A stretch of DNA of 64,000 nucleotides, taken from NCBI GenBank assembly GCA_029260265.1, contig JAJDDO010000019.1:1-64000 (forward strand), written 5' to 3'. The notes below the pieces were generated by a model that saw nothing but the letters and a program-made list of their open reading frames with translations, had not been told where the DNA came from and searched no databases. Source of the DNA: Phycisphaerales bacterium (GTDB taxonomy: Bacteria > Planctomycetota > Phycisphaerae > Phycisphaerales > UBA1924). Numbering within the stretch: the stretch's first letter is position 1; each line of letters starts with the position of its first letter. Positions 37,972 through 46,613 of this stretch are shown here, in pieces. A program made the translations under genes and the position numbers.

Positions 37972-38047
37972 GGGTGGAAAGTACTCCCAGACCGCCCTCA
38001 TCGCCACCAAAATGCCGATTGAACGGTCAGATCGGGATGAGATACCC

Positions 38048-39769
38048 CTATTTATCTATACCGGCGGGTCGACCACCCTTGCGGGGGTCGCTGCAGGCCT
38101 GCCAACCCGCTGCATCCGGATCTCGGAGGATCAGCTGAGCGTTCCCAATCGCGTCAACCAACTCGCCGCGATGCCCGGTCATCTCCGCCGATGATTGCTC
38201 AACACGCAAAGTATCCGGCAGCCACTGGTGATGGATCCGCCCGGCGGAAACCGCATCCTCAGCGTTCATCGATCCCATCGCGTTGAGCAGCACCTGGATC
38301 GTTGCGGTGATGATCCTCGGCCCGCCCGACGCGCCGGCGACCGCGAACACCTGACCATCGGAATCAAGCACGATCGTTGGCGACATGCTCGAAAGCGGAC
38401 GCTTGCCCACCGCCGGCAGGTTCCGATCAGACTGAACCAAGCCGAACGCGTTGGGCTTGCCCCGCGCGGTCGTGAAATCATCCATCTCGTTGTTGAGCAC
38501 GAACCCATACTCATCGACACCGACCAGAGACCCAAATCCGAGGTTGATCGTCTCCGTCATCGCGACCGCGCCACCCCATTGATCAACCACCGAGACATGG
38601 CTGGTCCCGCCATCGGTCGGCAGCACACCGCTTGTGCCATAATACGACGGCTCATGCACGCCCCCGTCAATCCTCGAAGCCATGCGAGCAATATTCTCTT
38701 CATGTAGCAACTCATCAATCGGCACATCCACAAACGCCGCGTCCGCAAGATACCGCGATCGATCCGCAAATGCGTGCTTCATAGCTTCGACCAACACCAA
38801 GGCCCGTTGTTGACGCACACCACTGTTCGTTTCGAGGTGCCACGGAATGTCAAAGTTATAGCCGTAGGCTTCAAGGATCTTGAGGCATTCGATCATCGTC
38901 ACCCCCCCGCTTGAAGGCGGCGGCATCGAAACAAACTCCTTGCCCGCGATCACACCGGCAACTGGTTCCAGCACTTGCACCTCGCCAAGCCCAAGGTCAT
39001 CCTGTGTGATCTGCCCGCCCGCGTTGTTTACCGCATCGACAATTGCCCGCCCGATCGGCCCGGTCGTCATCGCTTCATCGCCCATCTTCGCGATCAGCTG
39101 CAGCGCCCGCCTTTGACCTGGATTGGTGATCCGATCGCCGACACGGACTTCGCCTCGATCGAGAAAATGCTCCCAGACCAGCGGGTGTCGTTGTTGCATC
39201 AGCGTATCGCCGGCAAACTGCTCGATGAGCGCTGAGGAGGTGCTTGTGTAGTGTTTGTCCACTACAAACCCGTTTTCTGCCGCCTCGATCGCGGGCGCAA
39301 GCACCGTTTCGCGACCCAAGGTGCCGAATCGGTCGAGCGCAAAGAGCAGCCCGCGAACAGTTCCCGGGATGGCAACCGCGGACCCGCCGGTGGTCGAGGA
39401 CAACCCCGTGCGTTCGTAGTAATCAGGTGCATAAGGTGAGACTTCGCGGTAGTTGATCGCAACACGGACCGAGCCGTGCGCGGGATCGTCATCGAGCCGA
39501 ATCACCATGAACCCGCCGCCACCGATGCCGCATGAATACGGGCGGACGACCGAGAGCGTGAACGACGCAGCCACCGCAGCATCAACCGCGTTACCCCCCA
39601 ACGCAAGCATGTGCGCGCCCGCGTCCGACGCCACCGGATGATCCGCGGCCACCGCAGCAACCCGGAAGGTGTCCGAGTCCGTTGTCGCGCGTCGGACGCC
39701 CGAACCCGTGCACCCACACATCGAAGCGATCAGTGCACCCAGCAACATCCATTGAGCAATCTGTTTCAT
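38048..39769 (-). CDS. ggt: gamma-glutamyltransferase (lipoprotein form)
   Basis: Ntn-hydrolase that cleaves or transfers gamma-glutamyl groups (glutathione and related peptides). 573 residues from ATG at 39769. N-terminus ends in a lipobox-like IASMCGC, so it is probably tethered in the periplasm. Conserved HPVASDAGAHMLALGGNAVDAAVAA (shown by GGNAVDAAVAA), GIGGGGFMV, and the autoprocessing/nucleophile Thr389 in DGGTSHVSVVD. The C-terminal MSPTIV and ASGGPRIITA oxyanion/substrate motifs are kept. All key residues for activity are present. It lies 31 bases after the AstE-like gene. Confidence 0.93.
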   Translation of the reverse strand: MKQIAQWMLLGALIASMCGCTGSGVRRATTDSDTFRVAAVAADHPVASDAGAHMLALGGNAVDAAVAASFTLSVVRPYSCGIGGGGFMVIRLDDDPAHGSVRVAINYREVSPYAPDYYERTGLSSTTGGSAVAIPGTVRGLLFALDRFGTLGRETVLAPAIEAAENGFVVDKHYTSTSSALIEQFAGDTLMQQRHPLVWEHFLDRGEVRVGDRITNPGQRRALQLIAKMGDEAMTTGPIGRAIVDAVNNAGGQITQDDLGLGEVQVLEPVAGVIAGKEFVSMPPPSSGGVTMIECLKILEAYGYNFDIPWHLETNSGVRQQRALVLVEAMKHAFADRSRYLADAAFVDVPIDELLHEENIARMASRIDGGVHEPSYYGTSGVLPTDGGTSHVSVVDQWGGAVAMTETINLGFGSLVGVDEYGFVLNNEMDDFTTARGKPNAFGLVQSDRNLPAVGKRPLSSMSPTIVLDSDGQVFAVAGASGGPRIITATIQVLLNAMGSMNAEDAVSAGRIHHQWLPDTLRVEQSSAEMTGHRGELVDAIGNAQLILRDPDAAGWQACSDPRKGGRPAGIDK

Positions 39770-39800
39770 GCCATGAGTGTACAGCACCGAACGCTGGTGT

Positions 39801-41099
39801 TCACCCACGAGGAAGATCGAGTTTTCGGCGTCTGACCACCCAGAACCTTGGATCATGGAGATCCGGCGCGGAGTCTGAGTCGAGCTTGATCGGGCCGTGG
39901 AAAAAGGCGCGAGCAAAGGCGCCGATCCCCCGGTAGATGCGTTTGATCCCTCGTCCGCCGTCGCGAGCATCGTGTCTCATCAGACGGTATCCCAGCAGAT
40001 GAAACACCTGCCGCTTGAGGAACGCCGCGATATCTGCATCGACGAGCAGTTTGCCGTCGGGCATCGGGTACATCCCGGGCAGCAGCGCGATCAATGTGTG
40101 CAGCCACTCCTGACGCCTGAGCCTCGCTGAAAGCCCGAGCCACCCGGTTCCAACCCGGCGGACAATGAAGAAGCCATCGTCGCCCGGACGCTTGGTCAGC
40201 TGATGATTCGGCAAGAAAACCAGCCCGGACACCGGCGCGATCAGCATCTCTGAGCCTTCAAGAGCGACCAGTGTCTTTCCCGCATGCACCGGTGTCCCCC
40301 ACCCGACGCCGGGAGCCATTCCAAAGTCTGGCGATGTGATGGTGTGCAGGTGACGGATATCAAAAACGCTGCCTTTGCCATCGCCCGATGCCTCTGCAAA
40401 TACCGATCGCGGATCGCAGGGATGCACCATCGCCCCGATCGGCAAGATCTGTGCCGCATCGAGCGCGGTCCAGATGATCGCCTCGTGCGCCAGGATTGAG
40501 TTGGGATCTTGGTGTTGACCGCCCTCGATCACACACGCCACGCATCCGAGTTCTTCGGTCACCCGATCACTGACCAGCCCCGGAAGTTCCTCCTCGAACC
40601 CCAGGTACCTCGGCAGCGGAAAATGGTCCGCGAACCGGCGAGCAGGGATCGAATCCTGCAGCACCACCACCGGCGAAGAGTTCGAGCTCGTCGTGTGCAG
40701 ATCGATCACAATCATCGTCGAAGACCGCGCATGCTCGGCTCGGATCGCCGCAAGCAACTCGTGCATCTCTGCATGCTCGACACTCGTGGAACTCGGCTTG
40801 GCAAGCTGCTCGGGTGTGCAGAGCCGGTTGAGGTCTGAATCAATATACCGCGCGTCCGGATCGTTGCTGTTGAGCGCACTCAGGTTCCCCGCGAGCACAA
40901 CCATCCGTCCACGCATCGCAGTCGGCTGATCTTCAACGATTGCATCGAGCACCCGCTTGGCCGCGATCAATCCCGCCGGCTCGTTGCCATGAACACCACC
41001 GATGACCAGCAGAGTTGCCCCATCGACAAGCGAATCGACACGCCCAACCTCTCGCGATGTCCAAAGAGATGTCCCGGATTGTGTTGATGCTGAACTCAT
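39801..41099 (-). CDS. succinylglutamate desuccinylase/aspartoacylase-like zinc deacylase
   Basis: M14-related zinc enzyme that removes an acyl group from an amino acid or peptide. 432 residues from ATG at 41099 with GGAG nine bases upstream (GTG 41117 and ATG 41114 are alternatives). Zinc ligands: GGVHGNEPAG (H-x-x-E) and IVIDLHTTSS (His), with the catalytic Glu region CVIEGGQHQ. The core is ~320 residues; an extra basic C-terminal ~90 residues (HDARDGGRGIKRIYRGIGAF) is not part of the standard family. It lies between the GCS2-CBS gene (39 bases upstream) and ggt (31 bases downstream), suggesting a gamma-glutamyl-type amide substrate. Confidence 0.82.
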   Translation of the reverse strand: MSSASTQSGTSLWTSREVGRVDSLVDGATLLVIGGVHGNEPAGLIAAKRVLDAIVEDQPTAMRGRMVVLAGNLSALNSNDPDARYIDSDLNRLCTPEQLAKPSSTSVEHAEMHELLAAIRAEHARSSTMIVIDLHTTSSNSSPVVVLQDSIPARRFADHFPLPRYLGFEEELPGLVSDRVTEELGCVACVIEGGQHQDPNSILAHEAIIWTALDAAQILPIGAMVHPCDPRSVFAEASGDGKGSVFDIRHLHTITSPDFGMAPGVGWGTPVHAGKTLVALEGSEMLIAPVSGLVFLPNHQLTKRPGDDGFFIVRRVGTGWLGLSARLRRQEWLHTLIALLPGMYPMPDGKLLVDADIAAFLKRQVFHLLGYRLMRHDARDGGRGIKRIYRGIGAFARAFFHGPIKLDSDSAPDLHDPRFWVVRRRKLDLPRG

Positions 41100-41138
41100 G
41101 CACGAAGACTCCATCACCTAGATGGTAGCCTCAACAAT

Positions 41139-43076
41139 CTACTCGATGCTCTTTTCCGAACACCCCGTGCGGAGTTGCTCCTCGAGCAGCTGCCCCGCGA
41201 TCCGCATGTAATCATGCTCGGTCACAATCCCCACAAGCTTGCCATCATCAACCACCGGCAGGCACGAGGTGCCGTGATGGCGCATCAACTCGATAGCGAC
41301 CAGCGTCGGGGTATCGGAGGTGACGGTCACCGGGTTGCGGTTCATAATGTCCGCGACCGCGATGGGCTCGTCGGTCTGCTTTCTGGATGGATCCGAGACA
41401 ACCCGAAGCAACGCCCGATAACTCAAAAGCCCAACCAGATTGTGCGACTGATCCTCGACGGGAACATGGCGGACGCGTTTCCATTCCATAATCGATGCCG
41501 CCAGATCGATCAACTCATCCTCGCGTACGGTGTACAGATCTGTTTTCATGTACTGCCCGACGCGCAGGTAGTGGTGCTGCCAGATCCCGCCCTCATTGAG
41601 CTCGGCCAGTGACCATTCGTGCACCGGCTGCCCTGATTGTTGGCGGGAGATGGTCGCTGCGGTCAACGAGGCCAGCCGCTCGGCCCTCGACCCGAACTCA
41701 TGGATCTTGGCAACAGAATCAAGTGTCCAGCGTGCTCCGTTGCGCCCGGTTTCTATACGATTGGTGACCACCCCGAGGTAATGATCGATATCCCCGCGAT
41801 CAATCCCGCACTCTTCAAGCCCTTCTCGGGCCATCGGGATCAGCTCACCGAGCAGCAGATCGCGGGCACTAATCGCGACGCCATCAATCCAACGCTGCTT
41901 GCAGTCGAGCCCGTTTCTTGCCGCGGTAACAAAGTTGGATCTCGCGTCCTCGAATGACATCCTGCTGGTCAAATCCGGGTACACCGCGGGCATCCGTTTC
42001 ATCAATCCAAACCAGAGCGCGGAACTCGCGATCTCATCAACAACCGTCGGACCCGAGGGCAGCACGCGGTTCTCGATCCTCAGGTGAGGCTTACCATCCG
42101 TGATGCCATAACACGGGCGGTTCCATCGGTAGATAGTCGAGTTGTGTGTCTGCAGAGCGTGCAGCTTGGGCACCTGCCCCCGTTCAACCATTCCCAGGGA
42201 ATCTTCCTCTGATTCTGGGCTGAAAAGCGAACGGAATCCTGCGATGTCGCCCTTATAGAGCTCGAGCACCGATGACTTGACCCACTGTTCACCAAAGCGG
42301 ACGCGCTTGAGCATGTCGCGGTCGTTGGGCACATCGCCACGGGTGTCGACAGCCTGCTCAAAGATCGCGATGCGTGTCTCATGCCATAGGCGTTTGCCGA
42401 AGAGCACCGCCGAGTTGGCCGATGCCGCCAGCATCGCCCCGGTCACCGCTTGGGCGGTGTTGTACGCCAATGCGAAGTCGTCAGGATCAACCTGGTAGTG
42501 CAGCTGGAATGAGGTATTGAGCGCTTCGACCATGATGCTGTCATGCTTGGAAACCAGTTCATCGGTTCCCTTGATCCGTAGCTCATAGCAGCCTCCCCGC
42601 GCAGCGGTGATCAGGTCATTGAGCGCGAAGTACCGCGGCCTAGGAACCATGAAATCGGTCGAAAGATGCTCTGCGCACAGCGTAGGAAGAATCCCGATCA
42701 GGATCGGCTGAACGCCCATCGATTCCGCAAGCGTGGTCGCCGAACCCATCAACTCCTCGATCTCACGGTGCACATCACGCAACGCCGATCCGCTCAGCAC
42801 GCAGGGCGAGCAGTTGAACTCGAGGTTGAATCGCCCGATTTCGGTGGTCGCGCGTTCGTCGTTCATTTTGTCAAGCAGCTCGGGCCCCACGGGCGCGGGC
42901 TGGTAGGCTTCATCAACCAACGCGAGTTCTTGCTCTGCCCCGATGCGGGTGATCCCGGATTCGAACATGCCCTTGTCGAGCATCATCTCCATCGCGCGCA
43001 GATCGGTGAGCAGAGCCTGCATGTTGGCTCGATGCCGGTGTCCATCGCCGAGTTGTTCGATTTCTTGTGTGCCCAC
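41139..43076 (-). CDS. GCS2-type carboxylate-amine ligase fused to CBS-domain pair
   Basis: 645 residues. Residues about 20-500 resemble glutamate-cysteine ligase family 2 (COOH-NH2 ligases of the glutamine-synthetase fold): ITRIGAEQELALVDE (metal/ATP Glu), FNLEFNCSP, STDFMVPRPRY, HDSIMVEALNTSFQLHYQVDP and HLRIENRVLPSGPTVVDE. Residues about 515-640 are two CBS motifs (LIDLAASIMEWKRVRHVPVED and VADIMNRNPVTVTSDTPTLVAIEL), which bind adenosyl ligands and may regulate the ligase. It likely joins glutamate (or another acid) to an amine in an ATP-dependent way. First gene of the minus-strand unit with the AstE-like, ggt, orphan secreted and MFS genes. The true substrate is unknown. Confidence 0.85.
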   Translation of the reverse strand: MGTQEIEQLGDGHRHRANMQALLTDLRAMEMMLDKGMFESGITRIGAEQELALVDEAYQPAPVGPELLDKMNDERATTEIGRFNLEFNCSPCVLSGSALRDVHREIEELMGSATTLAESMGVQPILIGILPTLCAEHLSTDFMVPRPRYFALNDLITAARGGCYELRIKGTDELVSKHDSIMVEALNTSFQLHYQVDPDDFALAYNTAQAVTGAMLAASANSAVLFGKRLWHETRIAIFEQAVDTRGDVPNDRDMLKRVRFGEQWVKSSVLELYKGDIAGFRSLFSPESEEDSLGMVERGQVPKLHALQTHNSTIYRWNRPCYGITDGKPHLRIENRVLPSGPTVVDEIASSALWFGLMKRMPAVYPDLTSRMSFEDARSNFVTAARNGLDCKQRWIDGVAISARDLLLGELIPMAREGLEECGIDRGDIDHYLGVVTNRIETGRNGARWTLDSVAKIHEFGSRAERLASLTAATISRQQSGQPVHEWSLAELNEGGIWQHHYLRVGQYMKTDLYTVREDELIDLAASIMEWKRVRHVPVEDQSHNLVGLLSYRALLRVVSDPSRKQTDEPIAVADIMNRNPVTVTSDTPTLVAIELMRHHGTSCLPVVDDGKLVGIVTEHDYMRIAGQLLEEQLRTGCSEKSIE

Positions 43077-43409
43077 GCGAACATACCCCTACCTGAATGC
43101 TGCCCAAAATCGGGTCCACCCTGATGAAAGGATACAGCACGGTCCGATTGTGCCCTTTATTGACCCAAAACGCAAGCCCAGAGTTGATCGGACGCAACAG
43201 TTCTTGTATTCGTGCGTAAAGAACATCGGTGATCAGCCCGTTTTGTAGGGCTGAGCGGGTATCGTTTTCTTTTGATTCCCCGCGTACTCGGCGATTTTTT
43301 TCCCGCTGAGGATCATCTCCCGCCGCTCTCGATTCCGAGGGTTTTTGAAAAATACATATCCATCACACGATGTGCCCAGAGCATCGTTCAACCCGGAGTA
43401 CCCAATCAT
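43077..43409. other. divergent intergenic region between the ligase and carboxypeptidase genes
   Basis: 333 bases that should hold the promoters of the GCS2-CBS unit (left) and the M14 gene (right). TCAGCCC-N8-GGGCTGA (43233-43254) is a 7-base-arm inverted repeat followed by a T-rich stretch on the plus strand. It could be a small terminator or attenuator hairpin in the M14 leader, or an operator. No gene was recognised. Confidence 0.5.
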
Positions 43410-45779
43410 ATGAACCGCTCAATGCTGAGTTTGTCCCTCGCCGCCTTGTCACTCGGTGCATTCAACACCCACGCTGCCCCCCCGGCCGGCGACGCAGCGC
43501 CGTCGGCGATTGACCTCGCGAGTTTCACTCCACCCAAGCCCTACCAAGGTCACCAGGTCATCCGGGTCACCCCGAGCACCCAGGCCCAGCTTGATGCCGC
43601 CCTTCAACTCGCTGAAGGGGTCTGGTCCGAACGCATCGGCATCGGCCCGATCGAGCTGCAGGTGCACGAATCCAAGCTTGACGCCTACCGCGATCTTGGG
43701 CTTGAGCCCATCATGGTGATCGAAGACCTCCAGGCGAGGGCTGATCTTGATTGGCAGCGTGTGGTCACCACCGAGGCATCGCTCGCCAAGCATGCCGACG
43801 AGCACGCAATCCAGCGGGGCGGCGCGATCCATGATGACACCTGGTTCGCCAACTTCAAGCAGGTCAACCAGATCCACACCTACATCAATGACCTCGCCAG
43901 CGCACGCCCGGATATCGCGAGCATTTCAAGCATCGGCACCTCGATCGAGGGGCGAGATATCCCCGCGATCACCATCACCGGACCAGACGCCGTAGGCAAC
44001 GCCGCGGCAGATCGCCCCGTGATTATCTGGAACGGATGTCAGCACGCCCGCGAATGGGTCTCACCAATGACGGTCACCTACCTCGCTTCAAGGCTTGTCG
44101 ACGGGTACGGCAACGACACCCAGGTCACCGACCTGATCAACACCGTCCGTATCATCATCGTCCCCGTCGTGAACCCCGACGGGTACGCGTTCAGCTGGTC
44201 CGACCAGCGGTTCTGGAGAAAGAACCGCCGCGATATAGTGAGCTCATCGGAGTTCGGTGTCGACCTCAACCGCAACTGGGGGTACGAATGGGGCGGCCAG
44301 GGCGCGTCGCCATCACCCTCCTCTGAAACCTACCACGGCACAAACGCGTTCTCTGAACCGGAAACCCAGGCGCTCAAGAATCTGGCCGAATCTTTCGGTA
44401 CAAACCTCGTCGCGCATATTGACTACCACTCCTATTCCCAACTCATCCTCTGGCCCTACGGATACGCATCCGGTGTCACGACCCCAGAACCAGACCGCAC
44501 CTTCTTTGATAACCTCTCCAATGATGTTGCAGATGCAATCTTTATGGTCTCGAGCACGAACTACGACCCGATGCAATCGGTCGATCTGTACCCCGCCGCC
44601 GGCGATGCATCGGACTGGTTCTATGGCAACCTCGACGCGGCGAGCTTCACGATTGAGCTCCGCCCGAGTTCGTCATCACCGGGCTTTGATCTGCCGCCCG
44701 CAGAGATCCTGCCGACCGCTCGCGAGAACTGGCCCGGAGCATTGCTCTTCGCGGCGCAGACAACGCAGCTGATCCAGTTTAATGGCAATCAGCCGACCGC
44801 TCTCGAACCCGACACCGCGGTCTCGCTCACGGTCTCCATCAATGACGGCGCCGCCCTGCTCGACCCCGCAACACCAATGATGCATTTCCAGGTGGATGCC
44901 GGATCTGAGTCAGCGGTCGCCATGACCAACCTTGGTGGCGGGCAGTTCTCGGCGATGCTCCCATCATTTGATTGCGGTTCTGCGGTTTCCTTCCGCTTCT
45001 CTGCACAGACCACCACCGGGAACACCCGCAGCTTCCCCGCATCGGGCACCTTTGATGCTTCAGTCGAAGAAGCCACCATCGTGTTTGAGGACGAGATGGA
45101 GTCGGACACCGGCTGGAGCGTCGGCGCATCGGGCGATACCGCCACCACAGGCATCTGGACGCGCGCCGATCCGCAAGCCACCGATGCCCAACCCGAAGAT
45201 GACCATACTGCAGCGGGCACGCTGTGCTGGATCACCGATGGGCAAGCCGGGGCAAGCCTGGGAGCCAATGACATCGATGGCGGCGCGACGACACTGACCA
45301 GCCCAACGCTCGACGCGAGCGCAGAGGGCGAGCCCGTGCTTGTCTACCACCGGTGGTACTCCAACAACTCAGGCGCCTCGCCGGATGCGGATTCGATGCT
45401 TGTTCAAATCTCTGACAACAACGGCTCTTCGTGGTCGACCCTCGAAACCGTGACCGAGAACCTCTCGCAATGGGTAGAGAAACGCTTCACCATCTCTGAC
45501 TTTGTCACGCCTTCGGCAACCGTGCGTGTTCGGTTTGTCGCATCCGACTTCGGGGACGGCTCGATCGTCGAAGCGGGTGTTGATGACTTGCAGATCGTCT
45601 ACCTTGGATGCGACGCATTCGATCCGGATCTGGACGGCAATGGTGTATTGAATCTGCAAGATATCTTTGCCTTCCTTGACCTTTACAATGCAGAAGACCC
45701 GCAGTCCGATTTGACCGAAGACGGGATTTTCAACCTGCAGGACATCTTCGCGTATCTTGATCTCTTCAACGCGGGCTGA
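43410..45779 (+). CDS. secreted zinc carboxypeptidase (M14) with dockerin-like tail
   Basis: 789 residues from ATG at 43410 with CCGGAG ten bases upstream. Signal peptide (to about residue 22), propeptide (about 40-140), then an M14A catalytic domain: zinc ligands His212 and Glu215 in QHARE and His340 in DYHSYSQ, substrate Arg/Asn region DLNRNWGY, catalytic Glu416 in FTIELRP. A beta-sandwich region follows (about 470-735). The C-terminus holds two dockerin-like units, NLQDIFAFLDLYNA and NLQDIFAYLDLFNAG. It opens with Cys but stops at NAG, lacking the final Cys-Pro seen in the other two tails of this window. Extracellular protein degradation. Confidence 0.92.
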   Translation: MNRSMLSLSLAALSLGAFNTHAAPPAGDAAPSAIDLASFTPPKPYQGHQVIRVTPSTQAQLDAALQLAEGVWSERIGIGPIELQVHESKLDAYRDLGLEPIMVIEDLQARADLDWQRVVTTEASLAKHADEHAIQRGGAIHDDTWFANFKQVNQIHTYINDLASARPDIASISSIGTSIEGRDIPAITITGPDAVGNAAADRPVIIWNGCQHAREWVSPMTVTYLASRLVDGYGNDTQVTDLINTVRIIIVPVVNPDGYAFSWSDQRFWRKNRRDIVSSSEFGVDLNRNWGYEWGGQGASPSPSSETYHGTNAFSEPETQALKNLAESFGTNLVAHIDYHSYSQLILWPYGYASGVTTPEPDRTFFDNLSNDVADAIFMVSSTNYDPMQSVDLYPAAGDASDWFYGNLDAASFTIELRPSSSSPGFDLPPAEILPTARENWPGALLFAAQTTQLIQFNGNQPTALEPDTAVSLTVSINDGAALLDPATPMMHFQVDAGSESAVAMTNLGGGQFSAMLPSFDCGSAVSFRFSAQTTTGNTRSFPASGTFDASVEEATIVFEDEMESDTGWSVGASGDTATTGIWTRADPQATDAQPEDDHTAAGTLCWITDGQAGASLGANDIDGGATTLTSPTLDASAEGEPVLVYHRWYSNNSGASPDADSMLVQISDNNGSSWSTLETVTENLSQWVEKRFTISDFVTPSATVRVRFVASDFGDGSIVEAGVDDLQIVYLGCDAFDPDLDGNGVLNLQDIFAFLDLYNAEDPQSDLTEDGIFNLQDIFAYLDLFNAG

Positions 45780-45808
45780 TCCATCCCGCTCACACATCCG
45801 CTCTTGAG

Positions 45809-45834
45809 TCCCCGCCTGTGTGCGGGGATTTTTT
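45809..45834 (+). terminator. rho-independent terminator of the M14 gene
   Basis: TCCCCGC/GCGGGGA stem (45809-45815 with 45822-45828) with loop CTGTGT, followed by six T residues. It lies 30 bases after the stop codon. Confidence 0.9.
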
Positions 45835-45896
45835 ATGCCCGTTCGCATAGACTGAGAACCAGTCTCAACAAGATATTTTGTGTAAAGGAGCGGCTC

Positions 45897-46613
45897 ATGC
45901 CTACCCCCCCGCTGACGCCAAGGCTGAAAAACGACAACTGGAACCTGCACCAGATCGCTGAAAAAGGGCAGACTCCATCGACCATGATCAAGGGCACCAT
46001 GGACCGATCGACATTCGCCGCCGCGCTCGCACAGACATTTGTCATCGCCGGGGTGTTTGACGAGATGGTCAAGACCATCGCCCTTACTCGCCCAGAGCTC
46101 GGAGCGTTGATTTTCGATGATCAATACTTTGAGCCGTATCTCAGTGAGGATCTGGACTTCTTCGGCGTGGACACAAACACCATCACCCCCATCCCAGGCG
46201 CGCAGCGTTTCATTGATGCGATCAATGAGCACCGCGACGATCCGTGCTTCCTCTTCGGGCTGCACTATGTCCGGCTCGGCGCTTGCAATGGCAACCGGTT
46301 CGTCGCCCGCAAGCTCCGCATGGTATACAAACTCAATGGCAGCGAGGGCACCCGGTTCCTCGATCCGTTCGGTGATACGCAACGCAAAAAATGGATTGAT
46401 TTTAAAGAGGGCATCGACGCGCTCGATCTCTCGCAAGATGATCAAGACCGGATCTTTGCCGGCACCCAGGCGGCGTATGTTCTGACGATCAACCTCGATT
46501 ACGACGAGCACCACAGCGCTGGGCAACTGCTCGACATGTTCGGAAAATCGCTCGACAAAGAGGCGTTCGACGAGAAACACTCGGTGCATATCTCGCCCGA
46601 GGAAGCGCTCTGA
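45897..46613 (+). CDS. heme-oxygenase-like protein
   Basis: 238 residues from ATG at 45897 with AAAGGAG upstream. All-helical sequence resembling biliverdin-producing heme oxygenases: NLHQIAEKGQTPSTMIKGTM near the start offers the proximal His (about residue 18), and FLFGLHYVRLGACNGNRFVARKLR corresponds to the distal-helix GxxYVxxGxxxGG-type stretch, here with Ala-Cys-Asn instead of Ser-Thr-Leu. Later DPFGDTQRKKWIDFKE fits the C-terminal helices. It may free iron from heme, or be an oxygenase-fold relative with another substrate. It abuts a convergent BtuF/heme-type binding lipoprotein gene with no base between. Confidence 0.6.
   Translation: MPTPPLTPRLKNDNWNLHQIAEKGQTPSTMIKGTMDRSTFAAALAQTFVIAGVFDEMVKTIALTRPELGALIFDDQYFEPYLSEDLDFFGVDTNTITPIPGAQRFIDAINEHRDDPCFLFGLHYVRLGACNGNRFVARKLRMVYKLNGSEGTRFLDPFGDTQRKKWIDFKEGIDALDLSQDDQDRIFAGTQAAYVLTINLDYDEHHSAGQLLDMFGKSLDKEAFDEKHSVHISPEEAL

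Noticed and set aside
43410-45779. Secreted M14 carboxypeptidase as part of the gamma-glutamyl unit
   Set aside because: It is divergently transcribed, has its own terminator, carries a signal peptide and dockerin-like tail, and looks like a digestive exoenzyme; adjacency alone is not enough.
45369-46589. A 406-codon minus-strand frame across the M14 3' end and the heme-oxygenase-like gene
   Set aside because: It spans two well-supported genes and a terminator; antisense shadow.
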